Of a DNA stretch of 64,000 nt, positions 26,637 through 35,300 are shown piece by piece (position 1 is the first letter of the stretch; the number at the start of each line of letters is the position of its first letter). The DNA comes from an uncultured Pseudomonadota bacterium. Its GTDB lineage: Bacteria > Pseudomonadota > Gammaproteobacteria > CAJXQU01. A model generated the notes under the pieces. It was not told the origin of the DNA. It did no database searches and saw only the letters and a program-made list of their open reading frames with translations. A program made the position numbers and the translations under genes. The DNA lies in the NCBI GenBank assembly GCA_913058255.1, contig CAJXQU010000004.1:1-64000 (forward strand). The letters are read 5' to 3'.

Positions 26637-27466
26637 AAATTAGAATGGCGAACCTTTACGGTAAGCACTTCTGGTCTCCGGGTAATCTTTATAGCGCACA
26701 TAAGAAAATGGCGCTAACCCAACCCCCCTAATGTGGAATTTTAAATTAAAAGTCTAGTCAGAAGCAAGGTTGTTGAACATCTATCTAATCACAAGCACAG
26801 TAAAAGCCATAAGATATGGCATTAAAGCGAATATTTATGCAAGGAATAATGTGGTTTAAATGCAACAAAAAAGCCTGCTTTGTTGTATCTATATTTTTGC
26901 TCTTTATATTCTGCCAAGTAGCAAAGGCGGATCTATAAACCAAGCACCTTTTCATTGATGCTATCAAAATGATGAGCAGAGATGACGTTAAGACTATTTT
27001 GAATGGTCTTACAGGATTTTGCTAGACGTTATTTCCAGCCAAAAATGTCAATACGGTTTGCCGCAAAAGCGAACCTTAGTTGTACAAGGAAGTCTCTCCA
27101 GTATTGGTGTTGTTAAATCATATGATGCGGTAATAACACAACACGAAAGTATGCCATTCGTAGCAGATATTAAGGCAAGTATGCTAGAGTATGCTGCACA
27201 AAAATCAATGAATGGTATAGTTAGCTGTTGAAGAAGCTGCTATTAGAGAAAATTCAGTAAAAAGAGAACAGCTATTTTGTTGAAAACAAGTATTTGGATA
27301 TTATAGAGAATTTTTTTCTAAAAACTTGATAGGTTGTTGGGAGTGAGTTGTGCGAAGAGTAAGCCGAGACAATTAAGTATAATTCTGCTAGTGAAACATA
27401 GTTGAAAACTAAAATTTGTTACGGATAATTTATATTTTAAGATTGAAAATTTAAAGGGGAATAAAA
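26637..27466. other. 830-base intergenic stretch
   Basis: Mostly AT-rich and without an intact gene. It holds the promoter regions of the OmpA lipoprotein (left) and mscL (right), and a possible degraded secreted-protein gene at 26849-27230. Confidence 0.5.
26849..27230 (+). pseudogene. Possible remnant of a small secreted-protein gene
   Basis: An ATG at 26849 with AAGGAA just upstream starts a frame that begins like a signal peptide (FVVSIFLLFIFCQVAKA) and stops at a TAA at 26936. The same frame continues as IDAIKMMSRDDVKTILNGL and KNVNTVCRKSEP between further stops. A shifted frame then gives VVQGSLSSIGVVKSYDAV and ASMLEYAAQKSMNGIV. The good ribosome binding site plus signal-like start followed by broken frames suggest decay. 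No family is recognised, so this is tentative; the 70-residue open frame 27019-27231 alone is not called as a gene. Confidence 0.3.
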
Positions 27467-27877
27467 ATGGGAATGGTTTCAGAGTTTAAAGAATTTGCAA
27501 TGAAAGGCAATGTCATGGACATGGCTGTCGGTATCATCATAGGTGGTGCTTTTGGAAAGATCATCAGTTCATTAGTTGACGATATTATTATGCCTGTTGT
27601 CGGTAAGGCTATGGGGGGAGTAGATTTTAGTCAGTTATTCTTAAATCTGGGTGAAGGCACTTTCACTACATTGGAGGCAGCAAAAGAAGCCGGAGCAGCC
27701 ACTTTGAATTACGGTAGCTTTTTCCAGTCGGCACTGGACTTTTTGATTATAGCATTTGCAATTTTCATGATGATCAAAGCCATGAATAGCGCGAAGAAAG
27801 AAGAGAAAGAAGCCCCTGCAGCACCCGCTGCGGAAGAAGTTTTGTTGACTGAAATTCGTGATTTATTGAAAAAATAA
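27467..27877 (+). CDS. mscL: Large-conductance mechanosensitive channel MscL
   Basis: 136 residues. This pentameric inner-membrane channel opens under membrane tension and releases solutes on osmotic downshock. The pore helix TM1 ([20 protein letters not shown]) is highly conserved, followed by [12 protein letters not shown]2 is [18 protein letters not shown]. The C-terminal bundle has the KKEEKEAP linker and [14 protein letters not shown]. The ATG at 27467 has AAGGGGA six bases upstream. Monocistronic, followed by a terminator. Confidence 0.97.
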   Translation: MGMVSEFKEFAMKGNVMDMAVGIIIGGAFGKIISSLVDDIIMPVVGKAMGGVDFSQLFLNLGEGTFTTLEAAKEAGAATLNYGSFFQSALDFLIIAFAIFMMIKAMNSAKKEEKEAPAAPAAEEVLLTEIRDLLKK

Positions 27878-27903
27878 AAAAGAGTTTCTAACTAGTTCTA
27901 TCA

Positions 27904-27938
27904 AAAGCCTACTCCAGTTTGGAGTGGGCTTTTTTATG
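27904..27938 (+). terminator. Terminator of mscL, shared with the convergent gene
   Basis: AGCCTACTCCA pairs with TGGAGTGGGCT (one wobble pair), followed by TTTTTT on the plus strand and preceded by AAAA. It overlaps the stop codon of the convergent gene ending at 27934, so it probably serves both directions. Confidence 0.85.
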
Positions 27939-28608
27939 CGACAGGCTTTATTAACTCGCGTGCTTGTTCAACCCAATTTTCACGTTCAACCCGACCACTA
28001 AAATCCATCTGTTCATTGATCCAGTGAATATTACCTTCAGTGAACTCAGCAATCTGTTCATAATGGTAAACTCCTAATTGATTTAAAGTCGACTCAATTT
28101 TTGGACCGATACCATTGATTTGTTTTAAGTCATCAGCAGTACCATCCAATTGTTCAAGATTTTCTGGAGGAATACTTTTCGTGGACTCAAAAAGTTCAGT
28201 CTGCTGTTGTGTTTGCAGAACTTTTTGTGTGTGGGCTTCTTCAATTTGACTTAGTTCATTTCTCAGCCTATCTAAGGGGTGGCTCTTAGATTCAGAAGCA
28301 ACTTTCTCGGGTTTGGGCAACACGTTTTTATTTGACATAAACGGTATTGTCGAGACTTCTTCGTTTTGTGTACTTTCTAAAGCAAAATTTTCACTATGCT
28401 TATTGTTAGCTTGAGGACTAAGTTGATCGAGATCCGATTGAAGTCGATTATTCTCATTTTGCAGAGCGTGATGTTTTGAGCGCCACTGATTTTCTGAGAC
28501 AAGTAAGCGAGATTCAAAGCCGAAACCTCGGGTGGCCCAGCCAATAAAAAAACCAACGACAGCTGCCAAGATCAAGAATAAAAGTATTTGTAGTAAGAGA
28601 TAATCCAT
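27934..28608 (-). CDS. Membrane-anchored helix-hairpin-helix protein
   Basis: 224 residues with one N-terminal membrane helix (LLLQILLFLILAAVVGFFIGW, about 4-24). A Gln/Glu/Ser-rich middle with coiled-coil character follows (about 40-150). The C-terminal domain (about 160-224) contains a helix-hairpin-helix-like motif: LKQINGIGPKIESTLNQLGV, then YEQIAEF. Similar C-terminal domains occur in proteins annotated beside OmpA-like genes, usually without known function. It starts 14 bases after the upstream OmpA-like gene, so the two form an operon. The HHH fold usually binds DNA or protein; with a membrane anchor the target is uncertain. Confidence 0.7.
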   Translation of the reverse strand: MDYLLLQILLFLILAAVVGFFIGWATRGFGFESRLLVSENQWRSKHHALQNENNRLQSDLDQLSPQANNKHSENFALESTQNEEVSTIPFMSNKNVLPKPEKVASESKSHPLDRLRNELSQIEEAHTQKVLQTQQQTELFESTKSIPPENLEQLDGTADDLKQINGIGPKIESTLNQLGVYHYEQIAEFTEGNIHWINEQMDFSGRVERENWVEQARELIKPVA

Positions 28609-28622
28609 AATTCGCTAGCTTC

Positions 28623-29318
28623 TCACGGGGTAATTTTAATTTCAATTCGACGGTTACGTTTGCGACCCGCTGCAGTACTATTAGTATCTCTAGGGGAAGA
28701 GTCTCCGTAACCTACCGCCCTTAATCGGTCAAGAGGTATGCTTTTGTTTTTAAAGTATTTAAGCACAGACTCGGCTCGATTCAGGCTAAGTGTAATATTT
28801 TGATTGGTGTCACCAACATTATCAGTGTGCCCTGCTATTTTTATCAGACTTTCCGGACATGTTTCTATAATGCTAACAAGTTTTTTTAGTAAAGGTTGGC
28901 TGGCTTTTGATATTTTGCTACTACCTGAGGAAAACTCAATAGAATGCTGTTGTAGTTGTTGATCTATATTTTCTTGACACTGTCCAGTAAGAGGTTTGAC
29001 AACGAGTGAATGGTTGATAGATTTTGGCTTGTCAGGGTTTAGGTTTTTGCACTGACATTCGACCTTACGAACCCCCCAAACAGCCATGATCAACTTTTCA
29101 GCTTTACTAATAGAAGTCTGATCAGGCGCTTCACCTTCTAAAATGGCATCTCGCCCACTGATTGAGACCTGAGCCCAAGCGATGTTCTCTGAGGAAAGAA
29201 CAAGGTTTGCTCGATCTTTTAGATCATACTCAATGTTATCGGCTGTAAAATAAATTGCCGCAACATAGGTAAGTGACAAGAATGCCAAGCCAACTATCCA
29301 GATAACGATCCGTGCCAT
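28623..29318 (-). CDS. OmpA-family protein with N-terminal anchor and BON-like region
   Basis: 231 residues. An uncleaved N-terminal helix (IVIWIVGLAFLSLTYVAAIYF, about 4-24) anchors it in the inner membrane. Residues ~30-85 look like one BON-type domain (AQVSISGRDAILEGEAPDQ, AVWGVRKVECQC). The C-terminal OmpA domain (about 120-230) has IEFSSGSSKIS, IKIAGHTDNVGD, LNRAESVLKYF and RKRNRRIEIKI, the peptidoglycan-binding set. The BON plus OmpA layout resembles ArfA-type proteins. It is the first gene of a two-gene operon with the HHH protein. It probably links inner membrane and peptidoglycan; precise role unknown. Confidence 0.8.
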   Translation of the reverse strand: MARIVIWIVGLAFLSLTYVAAIYFTADNIEYDLKDRANLVLSSENIAWAQVSISGRDAILEGEAPDQTSISKAEKLIMAVWGVRKVECQCKNLNPDKPKSINHSLVVKPLTGQCQENIDQQLQQHSIEFSSGSSKISKASQPLLKKLVSIIETCPESLIKIAGHTDNVGDTNQNITLSLNRAESVLKYFKNKSIPLDRLRAVGYGDSSPRDTNSTAAGRKRNRRIEIKITP

Positions 29319-29457
29319 ACTTTTCTCGATTAAATGATCCCAACGCTCAGTCGTCCTAGTGCTCTTCTACTAACAAAAGGAACATGAGAACTTTCAAACC
29401 GAACAAACTCACCTTAATATAGCACCTTAAATCGCATCATCAAAAAGGAAAATAATA

Positions 29458-29874
29458 ATGTTCATTATCCGATCAATCCCACTTTTTGCATTAATTTGGC
29501 TTGCTTACAATGGTCTGACCTTTTTCTCAGAGCTTGGCAGTATTGATAAGTTACTGTTTTCTTTTGAGCTTCCATCAAAAGTTATCTGGAATATAACGGT
29601 TGGTGATGTATTGATTTTTGCCGGGATTCTTTTTTTATATGTCGAGATCTTCAAGGCAACACGAACCACAGCGGGTTCAATTCTTGATCACACACTTTCG
29701 ATGGTCGTCTTTGTCGGTATGCTGCTACAGTTCATTCTTAGTCAAAAAGCTGGAAACTCAACCTTTGCTGCAATCACATTGATGGCTTTAGTCGATGTCG
29801 TCGCAGGTTTTACTGTGACCATTATTTCAGCAAGGCGAGACTTTGGTTTTGGAGGAAATAATCCTGATGTCTGA
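29458..29874 (+). CDS. Small four-helix membrane protein of unknown function
   Basis: 138 residues with four hydrophobic segments (about 4-20, 45-63, 80-97 and 103-122) and a short basic tail. No characterised family is recognised. The 3' end overlaps the start of the HerA-like ATPase gene by 8 bases, so the two are translationally coupled and probably work together. There is a plain ATG start without a strong Shine-Dalgarno (AAGGAAAATAATA upstream). Confidence 0.7.
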   Translation: MFIIRSIPLFALIWLAYNGLTFFSELGSIDKLLFSFELPSKVIWNITVGDVLIFAGILFLYVEIFKATRTTAGSILDHTLSMVVFVGMLLQFILSQKAGNSTFAAITLMALVDVVAGFTVTIISARRDFGFGGNNPDV

Positions 29875-31333
29875 TCCTATTTCAATTTATATCGGCAAAG
29901 GTGAGAAGCAACAAAGTCTCGATCTTAAACTGGCAAATCGGCATGGTTTGATTGCTGGAGCGACAGGAACGGGGAAAACAGTTTCTTTACAAATTTTGGC
30001 TGAAGGATTTTCTAGTCAAGGTGTGCCGGTATTCATGGCCGATGTAAAGGGAGACCTTTCTGGTATCTCTCAAGCAGGTAAAGCTCATAAGAAACTTGAA
30101 GAAAGAGCGAATACCATCGGTTTTGATGATTATGAGTATCGAGAGTTTCCAACGGTTTTCTGGGATTTATACGGAAAACAAGGCCACCCGATCAGAACAA
30201 CGATCTCAGAGATGGGCCCCTTGTTACTCTCCCGATTATTGGAACTTAATGACACGCAAGAAGGTGTGGTCAATATTGTTTTTAAACTGGCCGATGATGA
30301 AGGTATGTTATTACTGGATCTGAAAGATTTTCGTGCCATGCTGAATTTTGTTGGAGAGAATGCAAAAGAATTAACGACCGAGTATGGAAATGTCAGTCGA
30401 GCTTCAGTCGGCGCGATCCAACGACGTTTATTGGTTCTGGAGCAACAGGGAGGTGAGAACTTCTTTGGAGAGCCTGCGCTTGATCTTGAGCACATTATGC
30501 AAACAAATTCAGAAGGTTATGGTTATATCAATATCCTCGCCGCAGATAAGTTGATGCAAAATCCCCGAATGTATTCCACTTTTCTATTATGGATGTTGTC
30601 GGAATTATTTGAAGAGTTACCTGAAGTAGGCGATCCAGATAAACCCAAGCTAGTGTTCTTTTTTGATGAAGCTCATCTACTTTTTAATCGTGCTCCAAGA
30701 GCTTTGATCGAGAAAGTGGAACAAGTGGTCAAACTGATCCGCTCAAAAGGAGTAGGGATTTATTTTGTCACCCAGAATCCTACGGATATTCCGGAGGGCG
30801 TTCTTAGCCAACTCGGCAACCGTATTCAGCATGCGCTTCGAGCTTATACACCAAGAGAACAGAAAGCAGTGCGAGTCGCAGCTGAAACGTTCAGAGTTAA
30901 CCCAAAGTTTGATGCTGCTAAGGCGATTACTGAGCTTGGTGTTGGTGAAGCGCTGGTGTCGACGTTACAGAAAAAAGGCGTGCCGAGTATTGTTGATCGA
31001 ACCTTGATCAGACCGCCTTCATCTCGGCTTGGTCCAGTAAAAAGAACTGAACGCAAGATCGTGATCGAAAATAGTCATATCATGGGAGTTTACGATGAAA
31101 CAATTGATCGTGAGTCTGCTTTTGAAAAACTAAAACAACGAGCAGAAAAGAGCGAAGAAAGTGATGCGCCAAAAGCCCGGCGTTTAGGCCAGACAAAATC
31201 AAAAGCCAAACGTGGGCGTCAAAGGCAAAGCATTTTGGAAACACTGGGTAAGAGTGTTGCGCGAACCATGGGAAGCAGCATAGGACGGCAGATTATTCGA
31301 GGTCTATTGGGGTCTATCTTCAAAGGGCGTTAA
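29867..31333 (+). CDS. yjgR: HerA/FtsK-like ATPase, DUF853 (YjgR) family
   Basis: 488 residues. The Walker A is GATGTGKT (residues 31-38), FFFDEAHLLF is Walker B, and GVGIYFVTQNPTDIPEGVLSQLGNRIQHALRAYTP is the sensor/Arg-finger region of HerA-type hexameric ATPases. The C-terminal basic segment and the GRQIIRGLLGSIFKGR ending are typical of DUF853 proteins such as E. coli YjgR, whose function is not known. ATG 29867 is preceded by GGAGGAAATAATCCTG and overlaps the upstream membrane-protein gene; the longer ORF from 29843 is not used. Confidence 0.9.
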   Translation: MSDPISIYIGKGEKQQSLDLKLANRHGLIAGATGTGKTVSLQILAEGFSSQGVPVFMADVKGDLSGISQAGKAHKKLEERANTIGFDDYEYREFPTVFWDLYGKQGHPIRTTISEMGPLLLSRLLELNDTQEGVVNIVFKLADDEGMLLLDLKDFRAMLNFVGENAKELTTEYGNVSRASVGAIQRRLLVLEQQGGENFFGEPALDLEHIMQTNSEGYGYINILAADKLMQNPRMYSTFLLWMLSELFEELPEVGDPDKPKLVFFFDEAHLLFNRAPRALIEKVEQVVKLIRSKGVGIYFVTQNPTDIPEGVLSQLGNRIQHALRAYTPREQKAVRVAAETFRVNPKFDAAKAITELGVGEALVSTLQKKGVPSIVDRTLIRPPSSRLGPVKRTERKIVIENSHIMGVYDETIDRESAFEKLKQRAEKSEESDAPKARRLGQTKSKAKRGRQRQSILETLGKSVARTMGSSIGRQIIRGLLGSIFKGR

Positions 31334-31392
31334 ATATAAAGTTTTAGGCATTGATATTGCTTACTCCTGATTAAGACGATCAGGAGACCGAT

Positions 31393-32280
31393 ATGTTTTT
31401 GCCAATAATCAGGAATAAAAAAAAGAAGGCCATCTTATTGACTGGTGCAATGTTGATGGTTTTTCATCGAGCAGTTTCATATTCAGGTGTCTCCGAAGAA
31501 GTACGCTTGGCAACAACAGTACCTGTAGAAGCTGTCGGTGAGGTAGCAATAAAGCCTGCAGCCGTGAAGAAAGTAGTCGCACAAAGTCAGAAAGGAATTA
31601 TCGAAAAATTTGAACCTGCCGTCGTTCAACAAAAACAAGTTGATAGAAGGGCTTTTGAATTGGACAAGCTCGTTCAACCTATCACCACAGTGACCGAATT
31701 TATTGGTGGTCAACAAGAACGAAATCGCGGCAGTGGTTTTGTTGTTGGGAATCGCTTTTTTACGGTTCATCATAATCTAACAACGTCGTTCCCATCGCTG
31801 CGAGTCAAAAGTACGAGCTTTATTGATGGAATGTCTGTAACCCAACCGGTTTTTTTTAATAAAGAACAAGATGTTGCGGTGTTCGATTTATCTGATCGAC
31901 TTTGTGTAAAACACTGCAACAAAACGGAGGTTGATTATTCCCCTAATCTCAAGAAGGCAAGAAAGGTTTATTGGTTGAGAAAATTTCAAGAAGATTTTAT
32001 CTTGAAAGAGGCACGCATTGTAGGTGCTGTAACGTTTGGAGATACACATAAGCCTGCGGGACTTAGCTGTGGTAGCCAGTCTGTGGTGTTGGTAGATCAA
32101 CCTTTTATTCCGGGCAGCTCAGGCTCTCCGTTAATGGATGCTGAAACGGGGAAAATCATTGGGGTAATACAAGGAAGTGTTGATGAAAACGGTAATTCAA
32201 AAGGCTACTTTAAACCGATCAATTGTGTGTTGGCGATGTTGGCTGAGGCACAATCAACCCGAGCAATAGCGAAGTTATAA
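31393..32280 (+). CDS. Trypsin-like serine protease domain protein, membrane-anchored
   Basis: 295 residues. A basic N-terminus then a hydrophobic helix (AILLTGAMLMVFHRAVSY) suggests a signal anchor or uncleaved export signal. A charged linker (about 40-100) follows. The chymotrypsin-like domain (about 105-285) shows a His region FFTVHHNL, the Asp region DVAVFDLS, and the nucleophile loop PGSSGSPLMD with Ser in GSSGSP. The triad His, Asp and Ser all appear present, so it is probably an active periplasmic protease. There is no PDZ domain, unlike DegP/DegS. No neighbour indicates a substrate. Confidence 0.75.
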   Translation: MFLPIIRNKKKKAILLTGAMLMVFHRAVSYSGVSEEVRLATTVPVEAVGEVAIKPAAVKKVVAQSQKGIIEKFEPAVVQQKQVDRRAFELDKLVQPITTVTEFIGGQQERNRGSGFVVGNRFFTVHHNLTTSFPSLRVKSTSFIDGMSVTQPVFFNKEQDVAVFDLSDRLCVKHCNKTEVDYSPNLKKARKVYWLRKFQEDFILKEARIVGAVTFGDTHKPAGLSCGSQSVVLVDQPFIPGSSGSPLMDAETGKIIGVIQGSVDENGNSKGYFKPINCVLAMLAEAQSTRAIAKL

Positions 32281-32396
32281 GTTTGATCTAGAACAAACAC
32301 TGCTATGTTTATAGCCGATCCGAATTGATGCAATCTAGTCTTACCGCTAGAATCCTATGTTTTGTCTGAAGTTAGGGCAGGTATAGGCTATAGAGC

Positions 32397-35300
32397 ATGA
32401 CGAATATTATTAACAATAACGCTCCCCTTGAGATCAACGTTCCTGGGTTTGAGTATGCAGATCTTTACGAACCTCAACGTCTTAAAGAGCTTTCAGACTA
32501 CTTTGAAGCCGAAGTAAAAAAAACTGATCCACAACTATCTACAGACTTCGCTGTCTATCGAGCCTGTCAAGGCGAAGGAATGAAACCTCAAGAGATTTCT
32601 GAACTGCTGGTCCGCATGGCACCCCAAGTCGGTACGTTCATCGCTAAAATGTTCAATATCATCAGCGAGCATGAATTGCAAAAGGCTAGCATTCTTGCCG
32701 ATGTAGAAAGCATATTTGTACTGAAGAAGGAAGTTGTCGCAAAGCTAGCCAAATTATTTCGAGGTGTTGATTGTGCTGAATGGGATATCACAGAAGTAAA
32801 GTCTAATTTCAATTTACTCAGTAAATTGGCTTTTACAGAATTTGATCAAGATGAAGATTTAGAACGTAAGGTTGGCCGGGTAGGCGCGGCATTAGCTAGA
32901 TTGTCGAATCATTTTGTGCTGATTGGTAAGGGTAAAGACAACGATTATAAAAATGCAGAAACTGAAATTAGCCGACTCCGCGAAGCGGTTGCAGCCGACG
33001 CAGCATTTTCAGCAATAACGGCTTTAGAAGATGACAATGAGTTTGTTGATGGGTTATTAGAAGTCGTTCAAAAATGGTGCTTTGCTGCACAAAACTCAGC
33101 CGAGATGAAACAGGAGACCGCGGGTTGGGTCACATTTAAAACACCACACAAAACAGATTTTGAGCATTTAGTTTCTCATTTAACGATCGAAAAAGAGGGC
33201 TACACCGAATGGATGGGGCCTGAAGAGCGCCGTCGTCGGCGGGATGGTTTCAGTTTGACGGATATGCGTTTTACTGAGCGTGAAGTGCAGTATGAAATCG
33301 ATCATTGTATCTATTGCCATGATCGCGACACTGATTCTTGTTCCAAGGGCATGCGAAACAAAAAGGAAGACACTTATAAGGTGAATCCTCTGGGTGAAAA
33401 TGTTACTGGTTGCCCACTAGAAGAAAAAATTTCTGAAATGCATGTTGTTAAACAGCAGGGTGACAATATCGGCGCTTTAGCCTTGATAGTTATTGATAAC
33501 CCTATGTGTCCAGGTACGGGGCACCGGATCTGTAACGACTGCATGCGTGGCTGTATTTATCAAAAAACGGAGCCCGTTAATATTCCGCAGATCGAAACCA
33601 GCGCATTAACGGATGTTTTATTTATGCCTTGGGGTTTTGAAATTTACAGCTTACTGACGCGTTGGAACCCTCTCAACGTTAAGCGACCTTACGCTGTACC
33701 TTATAACGGCAAAAATGTCATGGTTGTTGGTATGGGGCCTGCTGGTTACACTCTCTCTCACTACCTATTGAATGAAGGTTTTGGTGTGGTAGGTATCGAT
33801 GGTCTAAAAATAGAACCATTACCTGAAGAGCTCACTGGAACAGCAGATACTCCGCCGACACCAATCCAAGACTTCAATGATATTTATGATGATCTTGATA
33901 AGCGGATCATGCTCGGTTTTGGTGGTGTTGCCGAATACGGTATTACTGTCCGTTGGGATAAAAATTTCCTTAAAGTGATCTATTTGAACTTGCTTCGTCG
34001 ACAATCTTTCCGTTGTTATGGCGGCGTACGTTTTGGTGGAACGGTCACGATCGATGATGCTTGGGAGATGGGCTTTGACCATATTGCTATCGCCAGTGGC
34101 GCGGGTAAACCGACGGTCATTGGTCTGAAAAACAATATGATCCGTGGTATTCGAAAAGCATCTGATTTCTTGATGGGCTTACAGCTTTCTGGAGCTGCAA
34201 AAGCATCTTCGTTAGCGAATATGCAAGTGCGATTACCTGCCGGCGTTATCGGTGGAGGCTTGACGGGGATAGATACGGCGACAGAATTGATGGCCTACTA
34301 CCCTGTTCAGGTTGAAAAAATCCTGCATCGTTATGAAGTGCTTAGCAAAGAGATGGGCGAAGACATTGTTCGAGTTCGATACGATGAAGAAGAAACGATT
34401 ATTCTTGATGAGTTTCTTGATCACGGGCATCAGATCCGCTCTGAACGTGAAAGAGCAAAAGCTGCGGGTGAAGCACCTGACTTCCAGACGCTCGTTCATG
34501 GCTGGGGTGGAGCGACTATGTTCTACCGAAAAGGGATGCCTGATTCTCCGGCTTACCGACAAAATCATGAAGAAATTGCTGAAGCCTTGGATGAAGGTAT
34601 TCAGCTCGCAGAAGGAATGAGTCCTGTTGCTGCACATGCCGATCAATATGAACATTTGAATGCAGTAACGTTTGATAAGTTAGAGCAAAAAGATGGTCAG
34701 TGGGTTAATTCCGGTGATCAGGTTGATGTGAAGCTGAAAAGCCTATTCGTTGCAGCGGGAACATCTCCTAATACGATTTATCAAGATGAATTTCCCGATA
34801 CGTTTAAAATGGATTGGAAATTCTACCAACGCCATGAACCAGAGTGGGTTAAGAATGATCCAAACTTAACGCCAATGGATGACGTTACTAATCCTAAAAT
34901 TGGTAAGCCAGCACCATTTACTTCATACCATAAGAATGGAAATTACATCACTTTTTACGGCGATAATCATCCTGTTTATGCGGGTAATGTTGTAAAGGCG
35001 ATGGCGAGTGCAAAAGATGGGTATCCATATGTGGTTAAGTTGTTCGAAGAAGATATTAGACAATTAAAACCGGAAGATCAGTCGCAACGTGAGCAAGCGC
35101 TCACTTCTTTACAAGATCGTTTGGATAATGCTTTTCATGCGACAGTCGTTGAAGTAAATCGATTGACGCCAACCATCATCGAAGTCGTTGTGAAGGCTCC
35201 ATTACAAGCTGAGAAATTTTTACCGGGTCAGTTTTATCGAGTACAGAATTTGGAATCGTTAGCCCCGGTTATTGAGAACACGGTATTAGCGACAGAAGGG

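Noticed and set aside
27019-27231. Intact 70-residue protein
   Set aside because: It lacks a ribosome binding site, has no recognisable domain and lies in a frame-broken region; kept only as part of a possible remnant.
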